Translations under genes and position numbers: made by a program
Shown here: in pieces, positions 1-7,298 of the stretch
How the letters are laid out: each line of letters starts with the position of its first letter
How positions within the stretch are numbered: the stretch's first letter is position 1
Source of the DNA: CAYWNK01 sp047639615
GTDB lineage: Bacteria > Planctomycetota > UBA1135 > GCA-002686595
Length of the DNA stretch: 17,497 bases
Direction: 5' to 3'
Assembly (NCBI GenBank): GCA_047639615.1
Contig: JBLIOL010000081.1
Location: 1-17,497, forward strand
The notes under the pieces: generated by a model
Told to the model about the DNA's origin: nothing
The model's database searches: none
Seen by the model: the letters and a program-made list of their open reading frames with translations, nothing else

Positions 1-613
1 CCACGTAGAGCATGCGCTTGTTCGTCATCAAGCACAGTGGTTTCAAGGACGCTAGCTCAACCTCTGTCCACTGGACGGTGCGCAGCTGGGTACCGGATTC
101 GAGCAGATCCTTGGCGCGCGTGAAGAGATCACGGTCAGCGATGGAGTCCTTGTCACCGCTGCGCGCCTTCTTGGAGACGCGGTCGATAGCGCGCTCCAGA
201 GTATCGAGGTCGGCGAGCCCCAACTCCACATCGATGATGTCCATGTCGGAGGTGGGGTCCACGGGATCCTCACGCACCACGTTGGCATTCTCGAAGCAAC
301 GCACCACCTGCATGATCGCGTCGGTCTCGCGGATGTTGGCCAGGAACTTGTTGCCTAAGCCTTCGCCCTTGGAGGCGCCGGCGATCAAGCCCGCGATGTC
401 GACCACCTGCACGATGGCCGGGATCATCTTCTGGGTCTCGATGTGACTGTGCAGGATCGGAAGATTTCCATCGGGAACCTCCGACACGGCCATGTTCGGC
501 TCGATCGTACAGAAAGGAAAGTTGCCCGCTTCCGCGCCAGCGGCGGTCAGGGCGTTGAAAAGGGTGCTCTTGCCGACATTCGGCAGGCCCACGATTCCAC
601 AGGAAACGCTCAT
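1..613 (-). CDS. ychF: YchF/OLA1-type redox-regulated ATPase, C-terminal part beyond the left edge
   Basis: YchF is an Obg-related P-loop protein that prefers ATP and binds ribosomes; it is linked to translation and oxidative-stress control. The 204 visible residues start MSVSCGIVGLPNVGKST, with the Walker A/G1 loop at residues 9-17, and carry the G3-like DIAGL at 72-76. The text ends TNKRMLYV, directly before the NxxE motif that gives this family its ATP preference, so that motif and the C-terminal TGS domain lie outside the window. The ATG is chosen because the family begins only a few residues before the P-loop. No clear Shine-Dalgarno precedes it. It lies 48 nt behind ridA and is probably the third gene of a coaD-ridA-ychF transcript. 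Identity is seen directly from the near-textbook N-terminus. Confidence 0.96.
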   Translation of the reverse strand, partial: MSVSCGIVGLPNVGKSTLFNALTAAGAEAGNFPFCTIEPNMAVSEVPDGNLPILHSHIETQKMIPAIVQVVDIAGLIAGASKGEGLGNKFLANIRETDAIMQVVRCFENANVVREDPVDPTSDMDIIDVELGLADLDTLERAIDRVSKKARSGDKDSIADRDLFTRAKDLLESGTQLRTVQWTEVELASLKPLCLMTNKRMLYV

Positions 614-661
614 GATTGTATTGGCTCTAGCTCTTGCTCAGTCCGTAGCTCAGTCAACGGC

Positions 662-1048
662 TTAATTTACGAGGGCGATGCAGTCGATTTCCACCGCAAC
701 GTTCTTGGGCAGGCAGCTGACCTGCACGGTGGCGCGAGCGGGGGGTGAATCCCCGGGGAAGTACTCGGCGTAGACCGCATTAACCTTGGCGAAGTCGCCC
801 ATGTCCTTGAGGAACACGGTGCAGCGCAGGGCCGAGGCCAGGCTGCTGCCGGCTTCCGCGAGCACGGCCGCGAGGTTGGCGAAGACCTGGTGGGTCTCCG
901 CTTCGACGCCACCGGAAACCACTTCACCCACGGCGGGATCGATAGCGATCTGACCGGAGCAGTAGACCACGCCGGCGGCCACGACCGCCTGGCTGTAAGG
1001 ACCGAGGGCCGAGGGGGCCTTGTCGGTGTGCACGATTCGACGACTCAT
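662..1048 (-). CDS. ridA: RidA family reactive intermediate/imine deaminase
   Basis: A 128-residue protein, the usual length of RidA (YjgF/YER057c/UK114), a trimeric cytosolic enzyme that hydrolyses reactive enamines and imines such as 2-aminoacrylate formed by PLP enzymes. The family pattern is complete: N-terminal APSALGPYSQA (11-21), the core SGQIAIDP (31-38), and the C-terminal signature PPARATVQVSCLPKNVAVEI (102-121). Arg105 sits at the position of the catalytic arginine that binds the substrate carboxylate. It lies 8 nt behind coaD and 48 nt before ychF, so cotranscription is likely. No convincing ribosome-binding site is seen. RidA paralogues differ in substrate, so the exact reaction is inference, but the catalytic Arg supports an active deaminase. 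Confidence 0.95.
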   Translation of the reverse strand: MSRRIVHTDKAPSALGPYSQAVVAAGVVYCSGQIAIDPAVGEVVSGGVEAETHQVFANLAAVLAEAGSSLASALRCTVFLKDMGDFAKVNAVYAEYFPGDSPPARATVQVSCLPKNVAVEIDCIALVN

Positions 1049-1056
1049 GATACTGA

Positions 1057-1551
1057 TTAGCTAGTGGCCAAGGCCTCGACCACGGGAGGGGGAACGAAGG
1101 ATGTCACGTCCCCACCGAGGGACGCGATCTGACGCACCAGTGTGCTGGACACGTGGGCGTGTTCGGGGGCGGAGAGCAGGAGCAGGGTTTCGATGTCCGG
1201 ATCGAGCGCGCGGTTGGTGAGCGCCATCTGGCGCTCGTAATCCAAGTCGGCCGCGCTGCGGATACCGCGCACGATGACCCCGGCGCCCAGGCGCCGGGCG
1301 CCCTCCACCAAGAGACCGTCGAGCAGCAGCACCTCCACCCCAGCCATCTCCGCAGTGCAGGCGCGTAGTAGCTTGAGGCGCTCCCCTGGATCGAAGCGGT
1401 GATGCTTGGAGTGGTGGCTCGCCACGGCCACGATCACCCGCGGAAATAGACGCGTGGCCCGGGCCACCAAATCAAGGTGACCCAGCGTGACGGGGTCGAA
1501 GGTCCCCGGGAATAGGGCCGTGCGGACAGCGCTCTCTTGGCTCGTGCTCAT
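1057..1551 (-). CDS. coaD: Phosphopantetheine adenylyltransferase (CoaD)
   Basis: CoaD transfers AMP from ATP to 4'-phosphopantetheine, giving dephospho-CoA in the penultimate step of coenzyme A synthesis. The 164-residue product has the nucleotidyltransferase loop GTFDPVTLGH (16-25, with the T/HxGH motif ending at His25), the ATP-binding RGIRSAADLDYE (95-106), and the C-terminal SSTLVRQIASLGGDVTSFVP (135-154), matching the family's S-S-x-x-V-R-x-x-A-x-x-G-G-D-V pattern. Start: an in-frame codon exists 33 nt upstream, but ATG at 1551 places the nucleotide loop at the usual distance from the N-terminus. It is the first gene of the leftward set and diverges from comEC. The two start regions are only 63 nt apart, so their promoters must be packed together or overlap. 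Confidence 0.96.
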   Translation of the reverse strand: MSTSQESAVRTALFPGTFDPVTLGHLDLVARATRLFPRVIVAVASHHSKHHRFDPGERLKLLRACTAEMAGVEVLLLDGLLVEGARRLGAGVIVRGIRSAADLDYERQMALTNRALDPDIETLLLLSAPEHAHVSSTLVRQIASLGGDVTSFVPPPVVEALATS

Positions 1552-1614
1552 GGGCAGCCGGGATCTTACGGCTCTGGAGCGCAACCCGCCCCTCTCCCGA
1601 CCAGTCCTCTTGGT

Positions 1615-3984
1615 GTGGATGCTGATGAGCGAGCCGCGGAGCTTTCCGCCGGACCGGGGAATCGCCCCCTAGAGCCCCTTGCGGCCTGCCTGGCGGCGGG
1701 GGCCTGGCTAGGGATCTGGGCTTCGAAATGCGCACTCTTTTGGACCCTGGGCGTGCTTCTGGGCCTGGCCCTGCTGGTTCGGGCCCGGGCGCCCAGGGCC
1801 TGGTACCTGCCGCTGCTCATTTTAACCCTGCTAGCAACCGGTCGGAGCGCCCGCCCAAGCGACCAAGTAAGCGCACCCGGACGCTGGCTCCCCAGGCGCA
1901 CCCAGAGCCAACACCTAGAGGGCCGACTTGCCGAATCCCCCACCCGCCTGCGACTCGGCCCAGGTTCAGCCGCCGCGGGCGAGACCATTCAACTCCAGCA
2001 GACGCACCCACGCCTAGCCGCCGCCATGCCCGGCGCCGAGGCACGCACGGTGCGGCTCGAGTCCCAGCGCGATGAGGTGCTGCGTCTGCTGCCCACCGCG
2101 CGCTTTTGGCCCAGGCCTTGGAGTGAGGGGCTGACCCGCTGGCGGCAAGCTGGCATCCGGCGCCTGCAGCGACTGCGCGACGAGCGCCTGGCGGGACTGC
2201 TGCCGGCCCTCGTCTTCGGCGACCGCAGCGAATTGGATCCGGGCCTGAGCGACCTCTTCACGCGCACGGGAACGCGCCACCTGCTGGCCCTGTCGGGCCT
2301 GCACGTGGTGCTGGCGGCGGGACTCTTCGCTTGGCCCTTGGGCGCCGCATGTCGCGCGCTTGTGCAAGCGCTCGCCCGCGGTTCAGCCCGCTCGCGCGTA
2401 GGTCTTGGACGCTGGACCGAAGCGTTGGTACGCGCCGCCATCGTACTCGCCTTCCTGCCCTTGGGCGGTGGCGGCGCGCCGGTAGCGCGCGCCTCCTTGG
2501 CCGCCTGTCTGGTGGCGCTGGCCCCCGTACTCGATCGACGTCCGCTCCCCAGGGGCAGCGGCCGCCGGGTCGACGGTCGCAGCCTGTGGTGTATAGCTCT
2601 GATTGTCGAACTCCTGGCGAACCCGGCTGCGCTGGAACAACTCGGCGTGCAACTCTCCTACGCGGCAACCCTGGGCTTACTGTGCGTGCTGGGTCCCGCG
2701 CGCCGGCGCTTCTACGCCCGCTGGCCCGAGTTCGGTCAGCTAGGGCGGGTCGGACGCACGGGACTGGCGCGGCCCGCCAGCCTAGGAGCCCTCTACGGGC
2801 GACTGCTGCGAGGGTTCCTGGACGCGCTGCTCGCATCCTGCGTGGCCTGCAGCTGCACCCTGCCCTTGGCCTGGATCTACTTCGGTGAGTTCGCACCCAC
2901 GGGCCTCTTGGCCACGCCCCTGGCCGTGCCCTGCATCGCCTGGCTGCTCGGCGCCGGCGCCGTGCATGCCTGCACGCCCTTGCTCGTTCCGGAAACCTGG
3001 CTCCTATTACCCATGGAATGGCTACTACACGGACTCGCCGCCTTCGATAGTTTGCCCGGCACCCCTTGGGTGCTGCCCCTGCGCGCGCCCTGGCAGGTGC
3101 TCGCGACCCTCGGCCTGGGTCTCGCTTGGGTACGCGCCAGCGGCCCGGCGCGCGTGCGCCGGCGCCTGCTGCTGGGCGCATGCTGCGGCCTGGTGTTTGC
3201 ACCGAGCGGCCTAGGTCCTGCGCGCGGACTGGAGCTGGTGGCCTTGGACGTGGGACACGGCAGCGCCATCCTGGCGCGCACGCCCGAGGGCGGTACATGG
3301 ATCTTCGACAGCGGCTCGCGTGACCGGCTGTCGCTCGCCCGCGATGCGCTCGGCCCGTGGTTGCGGCGTTGGTCACCGGATGCGGTCACCGTCGTGCTCT
3401 CCCACGGGGATCGTGATCATCGCGGCGCCCTGGATTGGCTGGTGGAGCGCTGGCCGATCCGCGCCTGGTATGGCGCTATGCCGGTGAGCATTTCCGCACG
3501 CTTGCATCCCAGCGTGCCACGCTTGGACCTGGTCTCGGGGCGCGCGCACCTCGCCCGGCTGGGCCCCTTCCGCGCGGACCTCCTGCGCGGCCGCGAGGTA
3601 CCGGGCAACGAGGGCAGCCGCATGCTTGAATTGCGCTATGGGGACAGCCGTCTGCTACTAACCGGAGACGCAGAGGCCCATGGGCTGCGCGAAACCCAGG
3701 AACGGGCCGGCCTGCGTGGCCCCTATGACCTGCTGCTACTCCCCCACCATGGGTCCCTTACGCCTGCCGTGGAGGCCTTCATCGAACACACCAAGCCGCA
3801 CTTAACCTGGGCCAGTTGCTCTCGGCCGGCGCCCATCTCCGGCACCCTAAACACCCTCCAGATCCCTCTTCAGAGCACCTACGCCCAGGGAGCGCTTCTT
3901 TGGCAAAGCCCGTACGAAACCCAAGTACAGTGGGTGGATAGGGTTCTCTGGCCGTCGCCCTACCCAAGAACTGAACATCCATGA
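1615..3984 (+). CDS. comEC: ComEC/Rec2-type DNA internalisation channel with metallo-beta-lactamase domain
   Basis: ComEC forms the inner-membrane channel that takes up single-stranded DNA in transformation; its C-terminal MBL-like domain is thought to degrade the non-transported strand. With the GTG start it has 789 residues. Order: hydrophobic helices (about 20-75); a soluble OB-like stretch (100-180); the Competence domain, opening with LPALVFGDRSELDPGL and RHLLALSGLHVVLAAG (about 194-235) and followed by several helices; and an MBL domain from about 539. Metal motifs are SHGDRDH (596-602), LTGDAE (682-687) and PHHGS (710-714). The reading frame is also open to a TTG at 1537 inside coaD, but the added residues are Pro/Ser-rich antisense of coaD, so GTG 1615 is preferred. 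The start is uncertain by up to 26 codons. The extreme C-terminus lacks the usual N-x-Y-G-H-P motif. Its stop overlaps the next start by 4 nt. Confidence 0.9.
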   Translation: MDADERAAELSAGPGNRPLEPLAACLAAGAWLGIWASKCALFWTLGVLLGLALLVRARAPRAWYLPLLILTLLATGRSARPSDQVSAPGRWLPRRTQSQHLEGRLAESPTRLRLGPGSAAAGETIQLQQTHPRLAAAMPGAEARTVRLESQRDEVLRLLPTARFWPRPWSEGLTRWRQAGIRRLQRLRDERLAGLLPALVFGDRSELDPGLSDLFTRTGTRHLLALSGLHVVLAAGLFAWPLGAACRALVQALARGSARSRVGLGRWTEALVRAAIVLAFLPLGGGGAPVARASLAACLVALAPVLDRRPLPRGSGRRVDGRSLWCIALIVELLANPAALEQLGVQLSYAATLGLLCVLGPARRRFYARWPEFGQLGRVGRTGLARPASLGALYGRLLRGFLDALLASCVACSCTLPLAWIYFGEFAPTGLLATPLAVPCIAWLLGAGAVHACTPLLVPETWLLLPMEWLLHGLAAFDSLPGTPWVLPLRAPWQVLATLGLGLAWVRASGPARVRRRLLLGACCGLVFAPSGLGPARGLELVALDVGHGSAILARTPEGGTWIFDSGSRDRLSLARDALGPWLRRWSPDAVTVVLSHGDRDHRGALDWLVERWPIRAWYGAMPVSISARLHPSVPRLDLVSGRAHLARLGPFRADLLRGREVPGNEGSRMLELRYGDSRLLLTGDAEAHGLRETQERAGLRGPYDLLLLPHHGSLTPAVEAFIEHTKPHLTWASCSRPAPISGTLNTLQIPLQSTYAQGALLWQSPYETQVQWVDRVLWPSPYPRTEHP

Positions 3985-5243
3985 TGCATGCCACCGCTTG
4001 GTTTCTGCTGCTCTCCTTCCCTGCCATTGCCCAGGAGCCCACTCCCCAGCAATTGGCTCCCCAGCAATTGGCGATCCAACAGGACTCCGCTGTTCCTAGC
4101 ACGAACGCGAAGGATGGCAAAGCCCTCCGCCGCGTCGTGCGCCTGAAGGACGGACGCACCCTGCAGACCATCGCGCGCAAGCGTGCCGGTCACTGGGAGG
4201 TGCGCCGTGGCCGCGACTACTCGCCCCTGCCCGAGGGCAGCGTGCGCTCGGTCGCGCTCGAGAGCGACTTGCTCCGCAGCTGGAAGGCTGCCGAGCTTCC
4301 CGACGATGCGAGCGCCAAACAACGCACGGCCCATGTGCGCGCTGGCTTGGAAGCCGGTCTGCTCTCCCAGGGATTGAAAGCCCTGGAAGCTCTGCTCGTC
4401 GAGCATCCCATATCGAGCGCGCCCGTGGCCCTGGTGGCCGAGCATGCCGGAAGCATCCGGCGCCCGAAACTTCAGGCCGGTGCGGAGCACAGCCAGAAGC
4501 AATTGGACGAGGTCGCCAGCTGGGGCGCATCCCGCGGCGCACTCGCCGCCGAGCTAGCCATCATCGAATTGGCCAAGGTCAAGGACAGTAAGGGCGTGCA
4601 GACGCAATTGGCCCAGTGGCTCAGCGAGGGCTCACCCCAAAGACGCGCCTTCGCCGCCCACGGCCTGCGCCGCTTGGGCGCCAGGCAGCAGTCACGACCC
4701 CTCATGCGCCACGCGGTGCTCGACGGCTCTGAGACCGTTCGCACCCAAGCCTCCTTGGCCCTGGCCGCAGCCGGTGAAGAGGCCCTGGTGATTCCGATCG
4801 CCCGCGCCCTGAACTCGAGCCATCCCAGCGTGCGCATGCGCGCCGCCACCAGCTTGGGCCTGATGGCCTACCCCGCCGCCGTGGAACCCCTCGTCGCGCG
4901 CCTCGCCAGGGCCGGTGGCGGCCCCAGCCGCCCGACGCCCCACAGCAACATCTTCGTGGGCACCCAGATGGCCTACGTGCAGGACTTCGACGTTGAGGTC
5001 GCCCAGGGCTCCGCCGTGGCGGACCCGAGTATCAATGTGCTGATCTCCGGCTCGGTGCTCGACGTGGGCGTGATCGACATCGAAATCCAGCAGGTGGCGC
5101 GCCAGGAGCGCCGCGGTCTGGTCAAGAGCCTGCGTCGGCTGACCGGCGCCAATCCCGGCTCCAGTCCCGATGCTTGGTCGCGCTGGTATGCGGGCCAACA
5201 AGCCAAGTCGGCTGGCGATTCGGGATCCGGCAGCAAGCGCTAA
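3981..5243 (+). CDS. Secreted HEAT-repeat protein of unknown function
   Basis: A 420-residue protein coupled to comEC by an ATGA overlap (a second ATG follows at once at 3984). Residues 1-17 form a signal peptide with likely cleavage after AIA. A low-complexity Gln/Pro stretch (18-34) contains the tandem unit APQQL. Residues about 45-95 hold a small beta-rich segment around RLKDGRTLQTIARKRAGHWE, resembling a domain I associate with planctomycete envelope proteins. Residues about 195-305 contain helical HEAT-like repeats, for example VRTQASLALAAAGEEALV and VRMRAATSLGLMAYPAAVEP. The C-terminal part (about 315-410) is a separate conserved-looking domain around FVGTQMAYVQDFDVEVAQG. A periplasmic or envelope protein-protein scaffold is the best guess. 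Whether it serves DNA uptake with ComEC is suggested only by position. Confidence 0.85.
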   Translation: MMHATAWFLLLSFPAIAQEPTPQQLAPQQLAIQQDSAVPSTNAKDGKALRRVVRLKDGRTLQTIARKRAGHWEVRRGRDYSPLPEGSVRSVALESDLLRSWKAAELPDDASAKQRTAHVRAGLEAGLLSQGLKALEALLVEHPISSAPVALVAEHAGSIRRPKLQAGAEHSQKQLDEVASWGASRGALAAELAIIELAKVKDSKGVQTQLAQWLSEGSPQRRAFAAHGLRRLGARQQSRPLMRHAVLDGSETVRTQASLALAAAGEEALVIPIARALNSSHPSVRMRAATSLGLMAYPAAVEPLVARLARAGGGPSRPTPHSNIFVGTQMAYVQDFDVEVAQGSAVADPSINVLISGSVLDVGVIDIEIQQVARQERRGLVKSLRRLTGANPGSSPDAWSRWYAGQQAKSAGDSGSGSKR

Positions 5244-5266
5244 GCCCCTACGCAGTGGAGGGAAGT

Positions 5267-5298
5267 GGGGCTCCACCTTCCTCCCTCGGTGGAGCCCC
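5267..5298. terminator. Hairpin after the comEC-HEAT pair, terminator or attenuator-like
   Basis: GGGGCTCCAC (5267-5276) pairs perfectly with GTGGAGCCCC (5289-5298) across a 12-nt loop, starting 24 nt behind the stop of the HEAT-repeat gene. No T-run follows, so intrinsic termination is uncertain. An overlapping competing stem exists: GTGGAG (5255-5260) can pair with CTCCAC (5271-5276), which uses the same left arm. Confidence 0.5.
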
Positions 5299-5314
5299 TG
5301 AGCGGAGCGCATCT

Positions 5315-5342
5315 CTCGCGGTCGACTGAAGTCGACTGCGAG
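5315..5342. repeat. Near-perfect 13-bp palindrome/hairpin upstream of the ABC transporter set
   Basis: CTCGCGGTCGACT (5315-5327) and AGTCGACTGCGAG (5330-5342) are complementary along 13 bp with one G-T wobble and only GA between them; as RNA it would fold as a 12-bp stem with a UGAA tetraloop. It could be a second terminator element or a dyad operator. The inner 16 bp (5321-5336) are a perfect inverted repeat apart from the central GA. Confidence 0.6.
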
Positions 5343-5415
5343 TTCGAGCTTCACTACAGTGCGGCCTAGCGCTCCAACTGCGCTTGGTATCGCGAAGAGT
5401 TCGGGCTGCACGCAT

Positions 5416-5436
5416 CTCGTACGGGGCTCGTACGGG
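5416..5436. promoter_or_regulatory. Tandem 10-bp direct repeat just upstream of the ABC ATPase start
   Basis: CTCGTACGGG occurs at 5416-5425 and again at 5427-5436, an 11-nt period that puts both copies on the same face of the helix, 17 bp before the ATG. Each copy contains the palindromic core CGTACG. This could be a binding site for a regulator of the downstream five-gene set. The role is inference; no clear -35/-10 pair was recognised. Confidence 0.35.
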
Positions 5437-5453
5437 AATCACCGCTCACGGTC

Positions 5454-6416
5454 ATGGATTCCAGCGCCCTGAACGGGCAGCATGCTGCCATGCCGGTACT
5501 ACAGGTAGATGCGCTTCGAAAGCGCTATGGTCACGTAGTGGCGGTGGATGGAGTTGATCTCACCGTCAAGGAGGGTGAGGTGCATGGTCTGTTGGGTCCT
5601 AACGGATCGGGCAAGACCACCACCCTCTCCTGTTGTCTTGGCTTACTGAAAGCGACCTCCGGTACGATTGAAGTGCTCGGAGAACCCGCCAGTGAGCTGT
5701 ATCGCACCAACGGCCGAGTGGGCGTCGTGTTCGATTCACCACACCTCCTCGTGGGCCGCACGGTGAGTACCAACCTTGCCTACGCAGCGCGCGTGCGTGG
5801 CCACACGGGTGGGCGCACACATTTGGATGCTCTGCAGCGCGTTGGCCTGACGGGCTTCGAGGAACGCCGTGCGGGTTCGCTCTCCCTGGGACAACGCAAG
5901 CGCCTCTCCATCGCCATCGCCCTGGCAGGCAGCCCGGAGTTCTTAGTGCTCGACGAGCCCCTCTCGGGACTCGATCCCATGGGCGTGCGCGAGATCCTGA
6001 GCCTGGTGCGCGAACTCGCTCGGGAGGGCCTATCGATTCTGCTCTCCACCCACCGACTGTTGGATGTAGAGAGCGTGCTCGATAGCGCTAGCATCCTGCT
6101 GGCGGGCAAGGTCGCTAAGAGTGGTCCCCTGGACGAACTTCTGAAAACCGGCGGTCGTTGCCGCGTGCGCGTGGATGATGTGTCGATTGCCCGCAAGGCT
6201 CTGGGCGGAGTGGGCTTCGGTGCAACCGTGACCGCAACCGAAGCCCAGACCGGCCCGGGCGAACTGATCATCGAAGCCACGGACCTGGATCCCGCTCAAG
6301 TAGCACGCGCACTGGTGGAAGGCGGGGTGGGCTTGCTCTCCCTGGAATCCGCGCGCCCGACTTTGGCGACGCTCTTCGAAGACCTCGTAGACGCTGGCGC
6401 GCAGGTGCAGGCATGA
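5454..6416 (+). CDS. ABC transporter ATP-binding protein (ABC-2 exporter type)
   Basis: A 320-residue cytoplasmic ATPase that powers the adjacent permease. All nucleotide-binding motifs are present: Walker A GPNGSGKTT (48-56), signature LSLGQ (143-147, the LSLG variant common in ABC-2 drug and polysaccharide exporters), Walker B FLVLDEP with Asp167/Glu168, D-loop SGLDP, and H-loop His200 in STHR. Residues about 225-315 form an extra C-terminal beta-alpha domain of the DUF4162 type found in this class, ending PTLATLFEDLVD. Start: ATG 5454 gives a 12-residue leader; ATG 5490 (MPVLQVDALRKRYG) is a good alternative, since the family usually begins there. Neither has a clear Shine-Dalgarno. The stop overlaps the permease start (ATGA). 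The transported substrate cannot be read from the sequence. Confidence 0.95.
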   Translation: MDSSALNGQHAAMPVLQVDALRKRYGHVVAVDGVDLTVKEGEVHGLLGPNGSGKTTTLSCCLGLLKATSGTIEVLGEPASELYRTNGRVGVVFDSPHLLVGRTVSTNLAYAARVRGHTGGRTHLDALQRVGLTGFEERRAGSLSLGQRKRLSIAIALAGSPEFLVLDEPLSGLDPMGVREILSLVRELAREGLSILLSTHRLLDVESVLDSASILLAGKVAKSGPLDELLKTGGRCRVRVDDVSIARKALGGVGFGATVTATEAQTGPGELIIEATDLDPAQVARALVEGGVGLLSLESARPTLATLFEDLVDAGAQVQA

Positions 6417-7243
6417 CCGGTACCTGGCGTGTGGTGCGGGCCGAGGGGATCCGCTTGGTTACATCTCGCGCGGCTTGGGTGGCCGTCTTGCTGGTGCTGC
6501 TGCTCTCCGCGGCGCGCACGGGCTTGGAGATTTCTATCATCGACAACCAGAACAATGGTCTCGACCGCGGTCGCGGCTGGGCGCCCCTGGTAGACGGCCT
6601 GCGCGCAGGACTGACCCTGAGCACGCTGCTGCTGATAGCGAGCGCCGCTAAGGGACTAGCCGGCGACCTGGAGTCCGGGCTTGTACGACTGTCTGTGACG
6701 CGTAGCACGAGCCGCGCGGCGCTGGTCTTCGGACGCTTCCTGATTGGGATTCCGGCCCTACTGACCCTCGTCTTGGCCGCCACCGGCGCCGCCTTTGTGA
6801 CCGCTTGGTTGCAACTGGACTTCGGCCCCTTGGCCGAGGACGGCTACGAGATGTTCTCGGCCATGGAGGTCGGCACGGAATTACTGCAGGCCTGGCTCGG
6901 AGTCTTGCCGGCCATGCTCAGTGCTTGGGCCTTCGGCCTGCTGGTGGGCGCCTGCTCTCGATCAGCCGCTGGAGCGGTAGCTACTTCGCTGGGGCTCTTG
7001 ATCACCTTCGATCTGCTCAAGGACTCCCTCGGCCCCCTGGCGCGTTTTAGCTTCGCCTACCACGCCCCCACCCTGGTCGACTCCCAGGAGTCCGGCCTCT
7101 TGGGGGTCTCGCAACTCGCCCGGGGATTCTCGGATGGAGGTGTGTCCGAATCCATGCTACGCATGGCCTACACCTTGCCCTGGCCTCAAACCCTGCTGCT
7201 GGTGCTGCTCGCCGCCCTCGTGGTTCGCAAGCGCGCGCTCTAG
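6413..7243 (+). CDS. ABC-2 type transporter permease subunit
   Basis: A 276-residue integral membrane protein with about six hydrophobic segments (near 20-38, 62-84, 106-133, 156-181, 185-204, 255-272), the expected ABC-2 half-transporter topology. The cytoplasmic coupling stretch DLESGLVRLSVTRSTSRAAL (85-104) after the second segment matches the family pattern of an acidic start, G-x-x-x-x-L and R-x-x-S-R. It is translationally coupled to its ATPase by a 4-nt overlap and followed 55 nt later by the PDZ lipoprotein. The periplasmic loop between segments 3 and 4 is acidic. A two-protein exporter (homodimer of each) is expected. The substrate is unknown; the secreted partners encoded behind it make an envelope substrate more attractive than a drug, but that is inference. 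Confidence 0.92.
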   Translation: MTGTWRVVRAEGIRLVTSRAAWVAVLLVLLLSAARTGLEISIIDNQNNGLDRGRGWAPLVDGLRAGLTLSTLLLIASAAKGLAGDLESGLVRLSVTRSTSRAALVFGRFLIGIPALLTLVLAATGAAFVTAWLQLDFGPLAEDGYEMFSAMEVGTELLQAWLGVLPAMLSAWAFGLLVGACSRSAAGAVATSLGLLITFDLLKDSLGPLARFSFAYHAPTLVDSQESGLLGVSQLARGFSDGGVSESMLRMAYTLPWPQTLLLVLLAALVVRKRAL

Positions 7244-7298
7244 TCACTCTCCTCCGCATTCTCCGTAGCCCCATGGAGCGCAAGGCTCCCCCGCACCC

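Noticed and set aside
2258..3376. Long open frame (372 codons) on the minus strand inside comEC
   Set aside because: Arg/Pro/Ala-rich text with no domain likeness; typical antisense shadow of a GC-rich gene whose sense product has clear ComEC motifs.
4692..5411. 239-codon minus-strand frame over the HEAT-repeat gene
   Set aside because: His/Gly-rich antisense of a repeat region; no start context or family likeness.
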